From NCBI GenBank assembly GCA_026390345.1, contig JAPLGD010000040.1:1-32166 (forward strand): DNA of 32,166 bases, written 5' to 3'. Every line of letters begins with the position of its first letter. Position 1 is the first letter of the stretch. The notes under the pieces were generated by a model, which saw only the letters and a program-made list of their open reading frames with translations, was not told the origin of the DNA and made no database searches. This document shows, piece after piece, positions 25,381 to 32,166 of the stretch. The stretch is from Candidatus Bipolaricaulota bacterium. Lineage in GTDB: Bacteria; Bipolaricaulota; Bipolaricaulia; UBA7950; UBA9294. The translations under genes and the position numbers were made by a program.

Positions 25381-26067
25381 CTAACCAGGTTGTGCGGGGG
25401 CGAGCGCGCCGCCTCCGGCGACGTGATGGGCCCAGCGGATGGGTTCGGGAAGTCGATGGCTCGCCACGCATCGGAGCGTGAACTCGACGGCGTGAGCCAG
25501 GTCGATCCGGTGACCCGGTGAGACGAACACCGGGTGTGTGCTGTCCTTTGTTCTCACCACGGCGCCGAGAACGCGCCTCGGGTCCGCCTCGTCCAGGAGG
25601 TCGGCGACGGCACCGCGACGGGGTCCGGGCTCCATAGCTACGCCGCAGAGGCGCGACTTCGCGACCCCGATCGTCGGCACGTCGAGCCACAGTCCCATGT
25701 GTGCGGCGATCCCCATCCCTCTCGGGTGCGCCGTTCCTTGGCCATCGAACAGAACGAGGTCCGGCTTCCAGTCGAGCTTCTCCCACGCGGCGAGGATGAC
25801 GGGGCCCTCACGAAACGAGAGGAGTCCTGGCACATATGGAAACGGCGTCTTCATCTCGGCGGTCACGCTGCCGCGCGGACGCAGATCGGGAAACCCAAGG
25901 ACGACGACCGCCGCACGGGCCGTGTCTCGAACAACGCTGACGTCGATTCCGCCGACGAGGTCCACGGCGCGCTCGTCCCACGTGAGATCCAGGAAGTGGC
26001 GGAGCTCCATCTGAATTCCCGCCGCTTGTTTCGGCGTCACGGCCCAAGGGTGGAGCTTCCCGTCCAT
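25381..26067 (-). CDS. nfi: Endonuclease V (deoxyinosine 3'-endonuclease)
   Basis: 228 residues, close to bacterial EndoV (about 220-225). It nicks DNA (or RNA) at the second phosphodiester bond 3' of inosine, starting alternative excision repair of deaminated adenine. Active-site acids are in place: Asp42 in VGGIDVSV, Glu87 in LLSFREGP, Asp108 in LVLFDGQG. The lesion-wedge motif PYVP is at 77-80, and GTAHPRGMGIAAHMGL and PVFVSPGHRIDL complete the family signature. I chose the ATG at 26067 (GAGAGG eight bases upstream). The open frame continues far upstream without family similarity. It lies 101 bases downstream of a nuclease-like gene on the same strand. Confidence 0.95.
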   Translation of the reverse strand: MDGKLHPWAVTPKQAAGIQMELRHFLDLTWDERAVDLVGGIDVSVVRDTARAAVVVLGFPDLRPRGSVTAEMKTPFPYVPGLLSFREGPVILAAWEKLDWKPDLVLFDGQGTAHPRGMGIAAHMGLWLDVPTIGVAKSRLCGVAMEPGPRRGAVADLLDEADPRRVLGAVVRTKDSTHPVFVSPGHRIDLAHAVEFTLRCVASHRLPEPIRWAHHVAGGGALAPAQPG

Positions 26068-26168
26068 GCGGATCGCCTCTCCCCTCGATCCTAGATCATG
26101 GGGCCGACGCCGGCGAATCGATGGCGTTGCAGGAGGGTCCTCTGCCTCGGGCCTCGGAGAGTCCTCGG

Positions 26169-26858
26169 TCACTCCTCGGGCATCGGGGCGCGTCGGGCTC
26201 CGACGAGGGTTGCCCGCCCCGTCGCCAAGAACGGAATGCGGACGGTGACTGCAGTGTTGTCGAAGCTCTGGACCCAGAGCGTTCCATCGTCTTGCAGAAG
26301 GCCGTGCTCGACCTCGCGCGGCCACCACGACGGGGAATCATAGATGGGGCGAGAGAACGCAAACGTGCCCGGGTGCTCGATGCAGTAGCGCTCCATCGCT
26401 CGAAACGCGCGCCCATCGACCGACCCTTCCCGGCGAAGGTCGCGGCGCTGGGGGTACAAACAGCCGTCGAAGGTTCCGCCGAGCACGCCACCCGAGACGT
26501 GATTCCGGTCGGCGCGTCCGCCGAAGATCGCCGCGGACGCGCCGAGGAGCCCGCTTCGTTGCGGCTCTTGTCGCATGCGGTTCGGGTGCGACCGGCCGAA
26601 CGCGACGATGATGCGGTCTTCCACCCCGTCGCCGCCTCGAGAGCCCCCCCCCGCCGTTCGCTCGGAGGCGTGGTCGAACATAAACTCGAACCCACCGTCG
26701 GAGAACCTCACGGAGTTGGCCGGCGCCGACGCCATTCTTCGGTATGCGCGCAGCCAAAGCGAGGGAAGCGCCTTCCCAAGCCGAGCGACAAGCGCGTCGT
26801 AGTCCGCGGCGGAAAGCCGGGACAACACGGCTTCGTAGTTGATGGAGGAGCCCCTCAC
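26169..26858 (-). CDS. Nuclease-like protein (possible DNA/RNA non-specific endonuclease fold)
   Basis: 229 residues from the GTG at 26858, chosen because AGGA precedes it and because a promoter covers the earlier TTG at 26924. No signal peptide. The segment 117-175 has DRNH, then GGVLGGTFDGCLYPQRRDLRRE, RAMERYC and HPGTFAFSRPIYD. This resembles, in order, the D-R-x-H...G...N/L-x-P-Q...N...M-E-x-x-x layout of the DNA/RNA non-specific (beta-beta-alpha metal) endonucleases. The canonical Asn after the PQ block is not obvious, so activity is doubtful. The N-terminal 60 residues look like a helical region. The neighbour downstream is endonuclease V, a weak hint at nucleic-acid handling. It could be an unrelated uncharacterised family. 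Confidence 0.5.
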   Translation of the reverse strand: MRGSSINYEAVLSRLSAADYDALVARLGKALPSLWLRAYRRMASAPANSVRFSDGGFEFMFDHASERTAGGGSRGGDGVEDRIIVAFGRSHPNRMRQEPQRSGLLGASAAIFGGRADRNHVSGGVLGGTFDGCLYPQRRDLRREGSVDGRAFRAMERYCIEHPGTFAFSRPIYDSPSWWPREVEHGLLQDDGTLWVQSFDNTAVTVRIPFLATGRATLVGARRAPMPEE

Positions 26859-26894
26859 TCCGTTCCTGCCTTCGCCCACCGGGTACGAGTTCCC

Positions 26895-26924
26895 AGAATA
26901 CCGAACGGGGCGGGGAGAAAGCAA
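26895..26924 (-). promoter_or_regulatory. Promoter of the nuclease-like gene
   Basis: Minus strand TTGCTT (26924-26919) and TATTCT (26900-26895), 18 bases apart. The start site would lie about 30 nt before the GTG at 26858. The -35 is the same hexamer as that of the saccharopine operon. Confidence 0.45.
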
Positions 26925-26983
26925 GAACCCGATCTACGAAGCCCGGATCTCCCCACGGCGTCGGAGTCTCGCCCCGAGCTTTC

Positions 26984-27546
26984 TTAGTCAGGAATCGGCG
27001 AAGACCCGACGTACTCCTCGGCGAGAAGGTCCCTGAGGAGCAGGTCGGACTTGCGGGTGCCGAGAATCACCGCCTGACGCCTTCCACCAACGACCTGGAA
27101 ACCGGGTTTCTCGTAGCACCGTCGAGCGCGGGCGTTGTCGTCGCGAACGACGAGTTCGATGCTGTGCAGATTCACGACGTGGAAGCCGTACCCGATGAGC
27201 GCGCGTAGCGCGTCCTCGCCGTGCCCTTTTCCCCAGTACTCCTTCTCCCCGATCAACACGCTCAGCACCGCTCGACGATTTGGCACGTCGGAAACGAAGA
27301 GCGCACACCATCCGATCGGGCGGTCACCAGCCGCATCCACAATCAGAAAGGCGTGCGCCTTCTGCTCGAGGAACCGCGCGATCGTCTGTTGGTACTCGCC
27401 AAGCGTTCCCGGGTTCGGTGGCCGGGACTCGAGGCGAGGAGCCCCGTTTCGAGGTCGTTGTGCTATCGGTACCACAGTTCCGCGGCCTGCGGCCCCAAGG
27501 GCGAGAGGTACGTGAGGGTCTCGCTGAGCTTTCGGACCAAATCCAT
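26984..27546 (-). pseudogene. RimJ-like GNAT N-acetyltransferase, broken by a stop and a frameshift
   Basis: The start is clear: AAGGAGG, four bases, then ATG at 27546, opening MDLVRKLSETLTYLSPLGPQ. At codon 28 the frame meets TAG (27465-27463) in LWYR-stop-HNDLET, where relatives have W-x-ND, so a single G-to-A change of TGG would explain it. The rest of the enzyme, from about GTLGEYQQTIARFLEQKAHAFLI onward, is in a frame shifted by one base, including EYWGKGHGEDALRALIGYGF (acetyl-CoA loop) and ARRCYEKPGFQVVG. The shift lies between about 27455 and 27395. Two independent lesions make a pseudogene likely. Sequencing error, or a shortened protein from an internal GTG near 27478, remain possible. 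The SD is also inside a CCTCC-TTGA-GGAGG hairpin. Confidence 0.7.
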
Positions 27547-27596
27547 GGCGCCTCCTTGAGGAGGAGCACTCTACTTGGTCCGCGTCTCCGGGTCGT

Positions 27597-29066
27597 CTAC
27601 TTCGCCTTCTCGAAGAACGCATGGACGTCGGTCTTGAACGCCGCAAGCGAATCGAGATCGAGGTAGAACATGTGTCCGGCTTCGTACGTGTGCATCTCGA
27701 CGTTCGCCCGCAGCTCCGGGTCGACGTTCATGTGGCTCACCATGTATTCCGTCGCCAGGAGCGGCGTGGCGAGGTCGTAATACCCCTGCCCGACGAACAC
27801 CTTCATGTACGGGTTCTTGGCCATCGCGGCGCGTAGCGTCTCGCCCGTCGCGGGTAGATGCCCCTTCTCGTACTCCCACTTCTCGATCACCTTGCTCGAC
27901 ATGGTCTCGTAGACGAGGTCGGTCTCGATTCCGAGTTGGCTGCGGGCGTAATGGCAGAACGTCGATGTGTAGGGGGGCGTGATCGCCTGCATCGACGGGT
28001 CGAACTCGGGGATCTCGGTCACAGCGAGGGCCTCGACGCCCTTGAAGCGGGAATCGAGTCGGCCGACGCTCCGCTTCTCGCTTCGCAGCAGTTCCTTGCA
28101 GAAGCGGAAGATGTCCACGCGCAGGTTGGAGCCAAGGGCGTACTCGAGATCGAGGCCGGTGTAGTCGGCGAGCTTCCTCGCCACGGCCCGCCGTTCTCCA
28201 TCGCCCAGCCGGTCTCCTTTCATGAGCGCCGCAGTCAGTGGACCTTCGGACCACGCCTTCACTTCCGCGACGAGCTCCGCAAGTGTCCTGCTCTGGAGAG
28301 AGTCCCGCAGCCGATTGTGGTACCACGCTGTGGCGGCGTACGTCGGGACGAAGAGCTGGAATGGAAGGTCGTTTGCGTGCCCGAAGCGGATGGCGAGGTG
28401 ATCGAGGACGGTCGAGATGAGGAAGATCCCGTTGAACGTGATGCCGCGGTCGACGAGATGGCCTGCGAGTCCGGCGGCGCGCGTCGTGCCGTAGCTTTCT
28501 CCGGCAAGGAAGAGAGGCGAGGTCCAGCGCGCGTACCGCGTCAGGTAGAGACGGATGAATTCGCCGACGGAGTCGATGTCCCCCTGGAAGCCCCAGAACT
28601 TCTTGTCGAGCTCTTCCTTGGCGGCGCGGCTGTACCCGGTCCCGACGGGGTCCACGAACACGAGGTCGGTTTGGTCGAGCCACGTCTGCTCGTTGTCGTC
28701 GAGGACGAACGGAGGTCGCGGCATCCATCCCTCCCTCTCCATCCGCACCCGCTTTGGGCCCAACGCCCCCATGTGGAGCCAGATGGAGGCCGATCCCGGT
28801 CCACCGTTGAAGGCGAACGTGAGAGGCCGCGCCGAACGGCTCTCAACGCCTTCCAGTTCGTAGGCCGTGAAGAAGATCTCCGCCTCCGTTTCGTCGAACT
28901 CGTCCTTCAGCGGCAGAGCTCCGGCCCGCGCGGTGTAGTGAAGTCGCCGGTTTCCCAGCACGAGCTCGTGATGGGTCTCAACAGGCTCGATCCCGAGGAG
29001 CTTGCGCCTCTTCTCCTTCGACTCCCCGTCCTTCTTCGCTTCGGCGTTCTTGGTTTCCTCGGCCAT
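27597..29066 (-). CDS. S10 family serine carboxypeptidase-like protein
   Basis: 489 residues from the ATG at 29066 (GAGGAG seven bases upstream; a TTG-initiated longer form at 29105 is unlikely). Alpha/beta-hydrolase fold with the triad Ser191 (FLAGESYGTTRAAG), Asp431 (GQGYYDLATP) and His465 (YEAGHMFY), and the oxyanion motif FAFNGGPGSAS at 84-94 together with DPVGTGYSRA. S10 enzymes remove C-terminal residues at acid pH and are usually exported. This one begins with a strongly charged stretch (MAEETKNAEAKKDGESKEKRRK) and no hydrophobic signal, so it is probably cytoplasmic. The downstream GNAT pseudogene lies 50 bases away on the same strand. A TACAAT at 29109-29104 may be its -10. Confidence 0.9.
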   Translation of the reverse strand: MAEETKNAEAKKDGESKEKRRKLLGIEPVETHHELVLGNRRLHYTARAGALPLKDEFDETEAEIFFTAYELEGVESRSARPLTFAFNGGPGSASIWLHMGALGPKRVRMEREGWMPRPPFVLDDNEQTWLDQTDLVFVDPVGTGYSRAAKEELDKKFWGFQGDIDSVGEFIRLYLTRYARWTSPLFLAGESYGTTRAAGLAGHLVDRGITFNGIFLISTVLDHLAIRFGHANDLPFQLFVPTYAATAWYHNRLRDSLQSRTLAELVAEVKAWSEGPLTAALMKGDRLGDGERRAVARKLADYTGLDLEYALGSNLRVDIFRFCKELLRSEKRSVGRLDSRFKGVEALAVTEIPEFDPSMQAITPPYTSTFCHYARSQLGIETDLVYETMSSKVIEKWEYEKGHLPATGETLRAAMAKNPYMKVFVGQGYYDLATPLLATEYMVSHMNVDPELRANVEMHTYEAGHMFYLDLDSLAAFKTDVHAFFEKAK

Positions 29067-29173
29067 GTCCACGCTCCTCGGGTAGCGATGTCGACTGCGG
29101 CTCATTGTACAAGGAGCCTCTCTGGACGCCGCTTGGGTGCCCCCGTCGGAGCGCCGCGCATCCTCTCGCGGGT

Positions 29174-29635
29174 ATGAATCGACTGGAGAACCTGCGCGAG
29201 ATCGTTGACGAAGTCCTTGACGGGATCGGGGCCCCCGAGGATCGTCGCTGCGGGTTCGTCCACCTCTACGGCGTCTCCGCGGCGGCGGTCCTTCTCGCCC
29301 AGCGGCGCGAACAGGACGCCGAACTCGCTGCGGTCGCGGGAATGCTGCACGACCTTGCGACCTACGAGATTGGCACGTCGGACGACCACGCTGCGCGAGG
29401 CGCTCGCCGCGCGAGCGAGATCCTCGGGAGCCTAGGAACCTTCACCCGCTGGGAGGTTGAGGCCGTCCGTTCGGTCATCGCCCACCACAGCGACAAGGCC
29501 ATCATCCACGACGCGTTCTCCGAGCTCCTGAAAGACGCAGACGTGCTGCAGCACTTCCTGTCGGATTCAGGGGCACCGCCCCTCGAGCCTCAGGCCGCTC
29601 GACGCCAGGCACTCCGACGAGAGCTCGACCTGTAG
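29174..29635 (+). CDS. HD-domain phosphohydrolase
   Basis: 153 residues. HD superfamily layout: His30 (GFVHLYGVS), His59-Asp60 (AGMLHDLATYE), a His pair at 104-105 (VIAHHSDKA) and Asp121/123 (LKDADVLQHFL), which together form a divalent-metal site. These enzymes hydrolyse phosphate esters, and some are dNTPases or act on cyclic nucleotides. The short single-domain form does not point to one substrate. I chose the ATG at 29174 because the first conserved His follows at a normal distance. There is no good SD and the 5' side is promoter-like for the divergent carboxypeptidase gene. Pyruvate kinase follows after 88 bases on the same strand. Confidence 0.8.
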   Translation: MNRLENLREIVDEVLDGIGAPEDRRCGFVHLYGVSAAAVLLAQRREQDAELAAVAGMLHDLATYEIGTSDDHAARGARRASEILGSLGTFTRWEVEAVRSVIAHHSDKAIIHDAFSELLKDADVLQHFLSDSGAPPLEPQAARRQALRRELDL

Positions 29636-29710
29636 ATTCGGTCCGTTGGGGCAGCTTCCTCGGCCCAGCGAACGGATCGGTCAACAGGCGCGCGAAGCCC
29701 GCGTCGCGGG

Positions 29711-29716
29711 TAGACT
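29711..29716 (+). promoter_or_regulatory. -10 element 7 nt from the ATG of pyruvate kinase
   Basis: TAGACT (4 of 6 consensus) is followed by seven bases and the ATG at 29724, with no SD between. This spacing would start transcription at the first base of the codon, that is, a leaderless mRNA. No -35 is visible. Confidence 0.4.
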
Positions 29717-29723
29717 ACGAAGC

Positions 29724-31172
29724 ATGGCGTCCCAGACGGGGGAGAATCGAACCAAGATCGTCTGCACGATCGGGCCCGCGACGCGAGCCCCCGAGACTCT
29801 GCGGACGCTCGTGCGCACGGGAATGAACGTTGCTCGCGTCAACTACTCTCACGGGACCGCGGAGGAGCGTCAGCAGACCATTCGCCTCGTTCGTCAAATC
29901 GCCGCCGAAGAGCGAGCCGTCGTGGCGGTTCTCGCGGATCTTCAGGGACCGAAGCTTCGCCTCGGAGACCTTGCTCGCTCTTTCGATCTCGCCGTGGGCG
30001 ACCGAATTACGCTCACCAGCGACGCTGCCGCCGACGGGTCCCGCGGCTGTTTCCCGCTTCCGCACCCAGAACTGATCGAGGGTGTCCGGCCCGGCGGACG
30101 GCTCGTGTTCGGGGACGGGGAGCCCGAGGCGATCGTGCGCGAGGTTCGTCCTCACGCTCTCGTGGCCGAGATCACTGTGTCCGGGAGGCTCTCCTCTCGT
30201 CGGGGGATTGCGGCGCCGGGGTCCGGATGCTCGGTGGAGGCGCTTACGTCCAAGGATCGAGACGACGCGAAATCGGCCGTCGCCAGTGGCGCGGACTACG
30301 TCGCGTTGTCCTTCGTCCGCACGGGGAACGACGTGCGTCAACTCCGAGAGCATCTCGCGACGCTCGCTGACGGTGCAGGGGTCGGCATCGTCGCCAAGAT
30401 CGAGAAACCCGAGGCCATCGAGAACCTCGACGATATCCTCGAGGTCTCGGACGCCGTGATGGTGGCGCGCGGCGACCTCGGAGTCGAGATGTCGCCGCAG
30501 GACGTTCCGATGCACCAGAAGGCGATCATTCGCCGGTGCAATCGGCTCGGGAAGCCAGTGATCACGGCGACGCAGATGCTTCAGTCGATGACCGACAGCC
30601 CGCGCCCGACGCGCGCCGAGGCAAGTGACGTCGCGAACGCCATCCTCGATGGAACGGACGCCGTCATGCTGTCCGCTGAGACCGCGACTGGCCGGTTTCC
30701 CGTCCAGGCCGCGGCGATGATGCGCGAGATCGCCGCCATCGCCGAACGGCAGATGCCGTGGCATATCGACGACGCCGCAACCCGAAAGGCCGAGCACGCG
30801 CATGCGGTGACGGACGCGATCAGTGACGCCGCCGTACGGGTTGCCGACGAGGTCGGCGCGCGGTTGATCGTGACCTCGACGTGGTCGGGGTACACGGCGC
30901 GGCAGATCGCCCGGGAGAGGCCCCATCAGACGATCGTTGCCCTCACGCCCAACGCCAAGGTCGAGAGGCAACTGGCGCTCGTGTGGGGCGTTGTCCCCGT
31001 CCTTGTCCCTCAGTACGAGGGGACGGACGAGATGCTCCGAGTCGCGACGCAGTCGCTCCTTGGAGGAGGGTACGCCGTTTCGGGGGAGCTGGTCGTCCTC
31101 TGTGCGGGGGTTCCAATCGGCGGTGGAGGGACCACGAACTTCATCAAGGTCGAGCGACTCGGCGCGGCCTGA
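29724..31172 (+). CDS. pyk: Pyruvate kinase
   Basis: 482 residues, normal length. It transfers phosphate from phosphoenolpyruvate to ADP, the last step of glycolysis. Motifs: TKIVCTIGPAT at the start (10-20), MNVARVNYSHG (substrate Arg and Asn), VAVLADLQGPKLRLG, the catalytic Lys in GIVAKIEKPEAIENLDDI, the metal-binding DAVMVARGDLGVEM, and KPVITATQMLQSM. The C-terminal alpha/beta domain shows TSTWSGYTARQIARERP. The open frame goes back to 29646, but the ATG at 29724 matches the family N-terminus. Adjacent genes are not glycolytic. Confidence 0.96.
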   Translation: MASQTGENRTKIVCTIGPATRAPETLRTLVRTGMNVARVNYSHGTAEERQQTIRLVRQIAAEERAVVAVLADLQGPKLRLGDLARSFDLAVGDRITLTSDAAADGSRGCFPLPHPELIEGVRPGGRLVFGDGEPEAIVREVRPHALVAEITVSGRLSSRRGIAAPGSGCSVEALTSKDRDDAKSAVASGADYVALSFVRTGNDVRQLREHLATLADGAGVGIVAKIEKPEAIENLDDILEVSDAVMVARGDLGVEMSPQDVPMHQKAIIRRCNRLGKPVITATQMLQSMTDSPRPTRAEASDVANAILDGTDAVMLSAETATGRFPVQAAAMMREIAAIAERQMPWHIDDAATRKAEHAHAVTDAISDAAVRVADEVGARLIVTSTWSGYTARQIARERPHQTIVALTPNAKVERQLALVWGVVPVLVPQYEGTDEMLRVATQSLLGGGYAVSGELVVLCAGVPIGGGGTTNFIKVERLGAA

Positions 31173-31214
31173 GGTCTGGCTCGCGGAACCCGCCCCAGGC
31201 CGACGCCGTCCGAA

Positions 31215-31295
31215 CTATCTCTTGCTCAGAACGAGAAACAGGATGGCCGCGGCAACGATCAGTCCAGCGATGATCCACGGGGTCGTCGGCTCCAC
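31215..31295 (-). CDS. 26-aa single-pass membrane peptide
   Basis: A very short gene, GTG at 31295, protein MEPTTPWIIAGLIVAAAILF (first 20 residues shown), ending LVLSKR. Residues 7-23 form one hydrophobic helix with a positively charged C-terminus. The SD AAGGAGGT (31308-31301) is nearly perfect, sits five bases before the GTG, and overlaps the TGA of the winged-helix gene upstream, so translation is probably coupled. No family is recognised at this length. Its strong SD and operon position make chance unlikely, though the size keeps the call tentative. Confidence 0.6.
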   Translation of the reverse strand: MEPTTPWIIAGLIVAAAILFLVLSKR

Positions 31296-31307
31296 GTTGC
31301 ACCTCCT

Positions 31308-31622
31308 TCACTCCGGGAGATCCGCGAGCAGTTCTCTCATCTGCCGGCGGTACGTGTCGAAGGCCCTTCGTCCCGCCGCGGTGAGCTTCACCATCGTGTG
31401 CGGCTTGCGGCCGATGAAGTCCTTGACGATCTCGACATAGCCTGTCTCCTCGAGCTTCGACAGGTGCGACGAGAGGTTGCCCCATGTGAAGTCCGTGTTC
31501 TGCATCAGGAAGACGTAGTCGGCGCTCTCTACGACGTACAGGTGGGCAACGAGGAGCAGCCGCGCCGGTTCGTGAATCACGCGATCGATCTCGATCCTGT
31601 GCGGTTCGTTAGTTCGCGACAC
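31308..31622 (-). CDS. Winged-helix transcriptional regulator
   Basis: 104 residues from the GTG at 31622, preceded by GAGGAGG six bases upstream. It shows the winged-helix DNA-binding domain of the ArsR/MarR-like PF13601 type: EPARLLLVAHLYVVESADYVFLM (helix 1-2), the recognition part WGNLSSHLSKLEETGYVEIVKDF, and the wing GRKPHTMVKLTAAGRRAFDTYRRQM. No ligand-binding or metal site is visible. The start overlaps the 3' end of the membrane protein gene by 14 bases, and a 26-aa peptide follows after 12 bases. In known pairs of this kind the regulator controls the operon of its membrane partner. Confidence 0.85.
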   Translation of the reverse strand: MSRTNEPHRIEIDRVIHEPARLLLVAHLYVVESADYVFLMQNTDFTWGNLSSHLSKLEETGYVEIVKDFIGRKPHTMVKLTAAGRRAFDTYRRQMRELLADLPE

Positions 31623-32166
31623 GGCGTTCCTCCTCGGGACCCTCGCCGGGGACAAGAACAGGGCGGGACACGACCCGCAGGAAGTGGATGTAGACGCTGA
31701 TTCCCACGGTCAGGCTGATGCATGCGGCCGCTCCGTAGGCGATGATGCCTCCGAACGGAACGCGGTCCGGGAAGCGGACGACGATGTGGAGAAACTCGAC
31801 CACCACAAACAGCCCTCCATGCACGAGGAGGCGTGGGCAGTCGAGGAACACGGCCAGTCCCCCGACGGGGACGAGGATGACGGCGGAGATGATGAGCCAG
31901 GCGCCGAGGTCGCCGGGGAGCTCGATGCCCAGTCGCGGCGACAGGGCCGTCAGGGCGACGAGGGCGACCGTCGCAGCGACGCAGGCCGCAAGCATGATCC
32001 GCATTGCCCGCGTTCGCCGGGCGCGCTCGGCCGAGAACTTCGCTCTCCCAAGCCGCGGCGTCACATAGCGCTTTCGCATCCAGGAGACCACGGCGACTCC
32101 CGAGAATGCCATTGCGGTGAGAGTCACGATGCGAATCCACGACGCGCTGGAGAGCTTGTCGAGGGC
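31609..32166 (-). CDS. Integral membrane protein, partial (runs off the window)
   Basis: The frame stays open from the TAA at 31609-31611 to the right edge, so the N-terminus may lie outside. A GTG at 32127 is possible but has no SD. The visible 186 codons hold a membrane helix near the edge (TLTAMAFSGVAVVSW), a cytoplasmic basic linker (RKRYVTPRLGRAKFSAERARRTRAMR), and about four further helices (about 44-62, 76-95, 101-120, 125-150 counted from the GTG). It has no motif that I recognise. It precedes a winged-helix regulator in a layout of membrane protein, PadR/PF13601-like regulator and small peptide. The regulator may respond to the same stress as the membrane protein. Confidence 0.6.
   Translation of the reverse strand, partial: ALDKLSSASWIRIVTLTAMAFSGVAVVSWMRKRYVTPRLGRAKFSAERARRTRAMRIMLAACVAATVALVALTALSPRLGIELPGDLGAWLIISAVILVPVGGLAVFLDCPRLLVHGGLFVVVEFLHIVVRFPDRVPFGGIIAYGAAACISLTVGISVYIHFLRVVSRPVLVPGEGPEEERRVAN

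Noticed and set aside
25178-25384. Plus-strand open frame of 68 codons in the RHH leader
   Set aside because: Arg/Trp/Pro-rich composition without motif, overlaps strong inverted repeats, and the downstream gene is on the other strand.
26071-26328. N-terminal extension of endonuclease V
   Set aside because: Low-complexity Arg/Pro sequence without similarity; the ATG at 26067 gives the usual EndoV length.

Overview
The window is a GC-rich bacterial chromosome segment with dense genes, many GTG starts, good Shine-Dalgarno (SD) sites and sigma70-type promoters. It carries two tRNA genes and a complete core F1Fo operon except for epsilon. I cannot assign a phylum from sequence alone. A deep-branching uncultured lineage such as Bipolaricaulota/Acetothermia is only a guess, based on gene content and on the mix of housekeeping genes with a eukaryote-like saccharopine gene pair. 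I see no prophage, insertion sequence, CRISPR array or rRNA.

Layout. 1-1749: the tail of a P-type cation ATPase, then two tandem TrkA-type K+ regulatory subunits. 1767-8703: frr (ribosome recycling factor) with its own consensus promoter, followed closely by atpI-B-E-F-H-A-G-D. No atpC (epsilon) follows. 8783-9024: a promoter, tRNA-Cys(GCA), tRNA-Val(GAC) and a terminator hairpin. 9056-10892: a nucleotidyltransferase-fold protein convergent with a secreted lamin-tail/PKD/dockerin protein. 10977-14523: lysine-ketoglutarate reductase, saccharopine dehydrogenase and a sugar-isomerase-like TIM barrel, a probable lysine-catabolism operon. 14551-18088 (minus): a GNAT enzyme and a znu/tro-type metal ABC transporter (permease, ATPase, binding protein). 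18089-18427: a gene-free stretch with several inverted repeats. 18428-20544 (minus): histidine kinase and OmpR-type response regulator. 20796-23623: a TldE/TldD metalloprotease pair, closed by a strong bidirectional terminator. 23729-27546: small and accessory genes. These are a secreted protein with an internal tandem duplication, a 53-aa membrane protein, a 57-aa ribbon-helix-helix protein with a long hairpin-rich leader, endonuclease V, a nuclease-like protein, and a GNAT gene broken by a stop codon and a frameshift. 27597-31172: an S10 serine carboxypeptidase without a signal peptide, an HD-domain phosphohydrolase and pyruvate kinase. 31215-32166 (minus): a membrane protein running off the window, a winged-helix regulator and a 26-aa membrane peptide, all translationally linked.

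Together these are mainly core energy and ion metabolism (F-ATPase, K+ regulation, metal uptake, pyruvate kinase), protein turnover (TldD/E, S10) and lysine degradation. The most notable points are the split AASS-like saccharopine pathway, the missing atpC, two unannotated short genes (57 aa and 26 aa), and a recurring arrangement in which a -10 hexamer lies 7-9 nt before an ATG that has no SD, which suggests leaderless transcripts.
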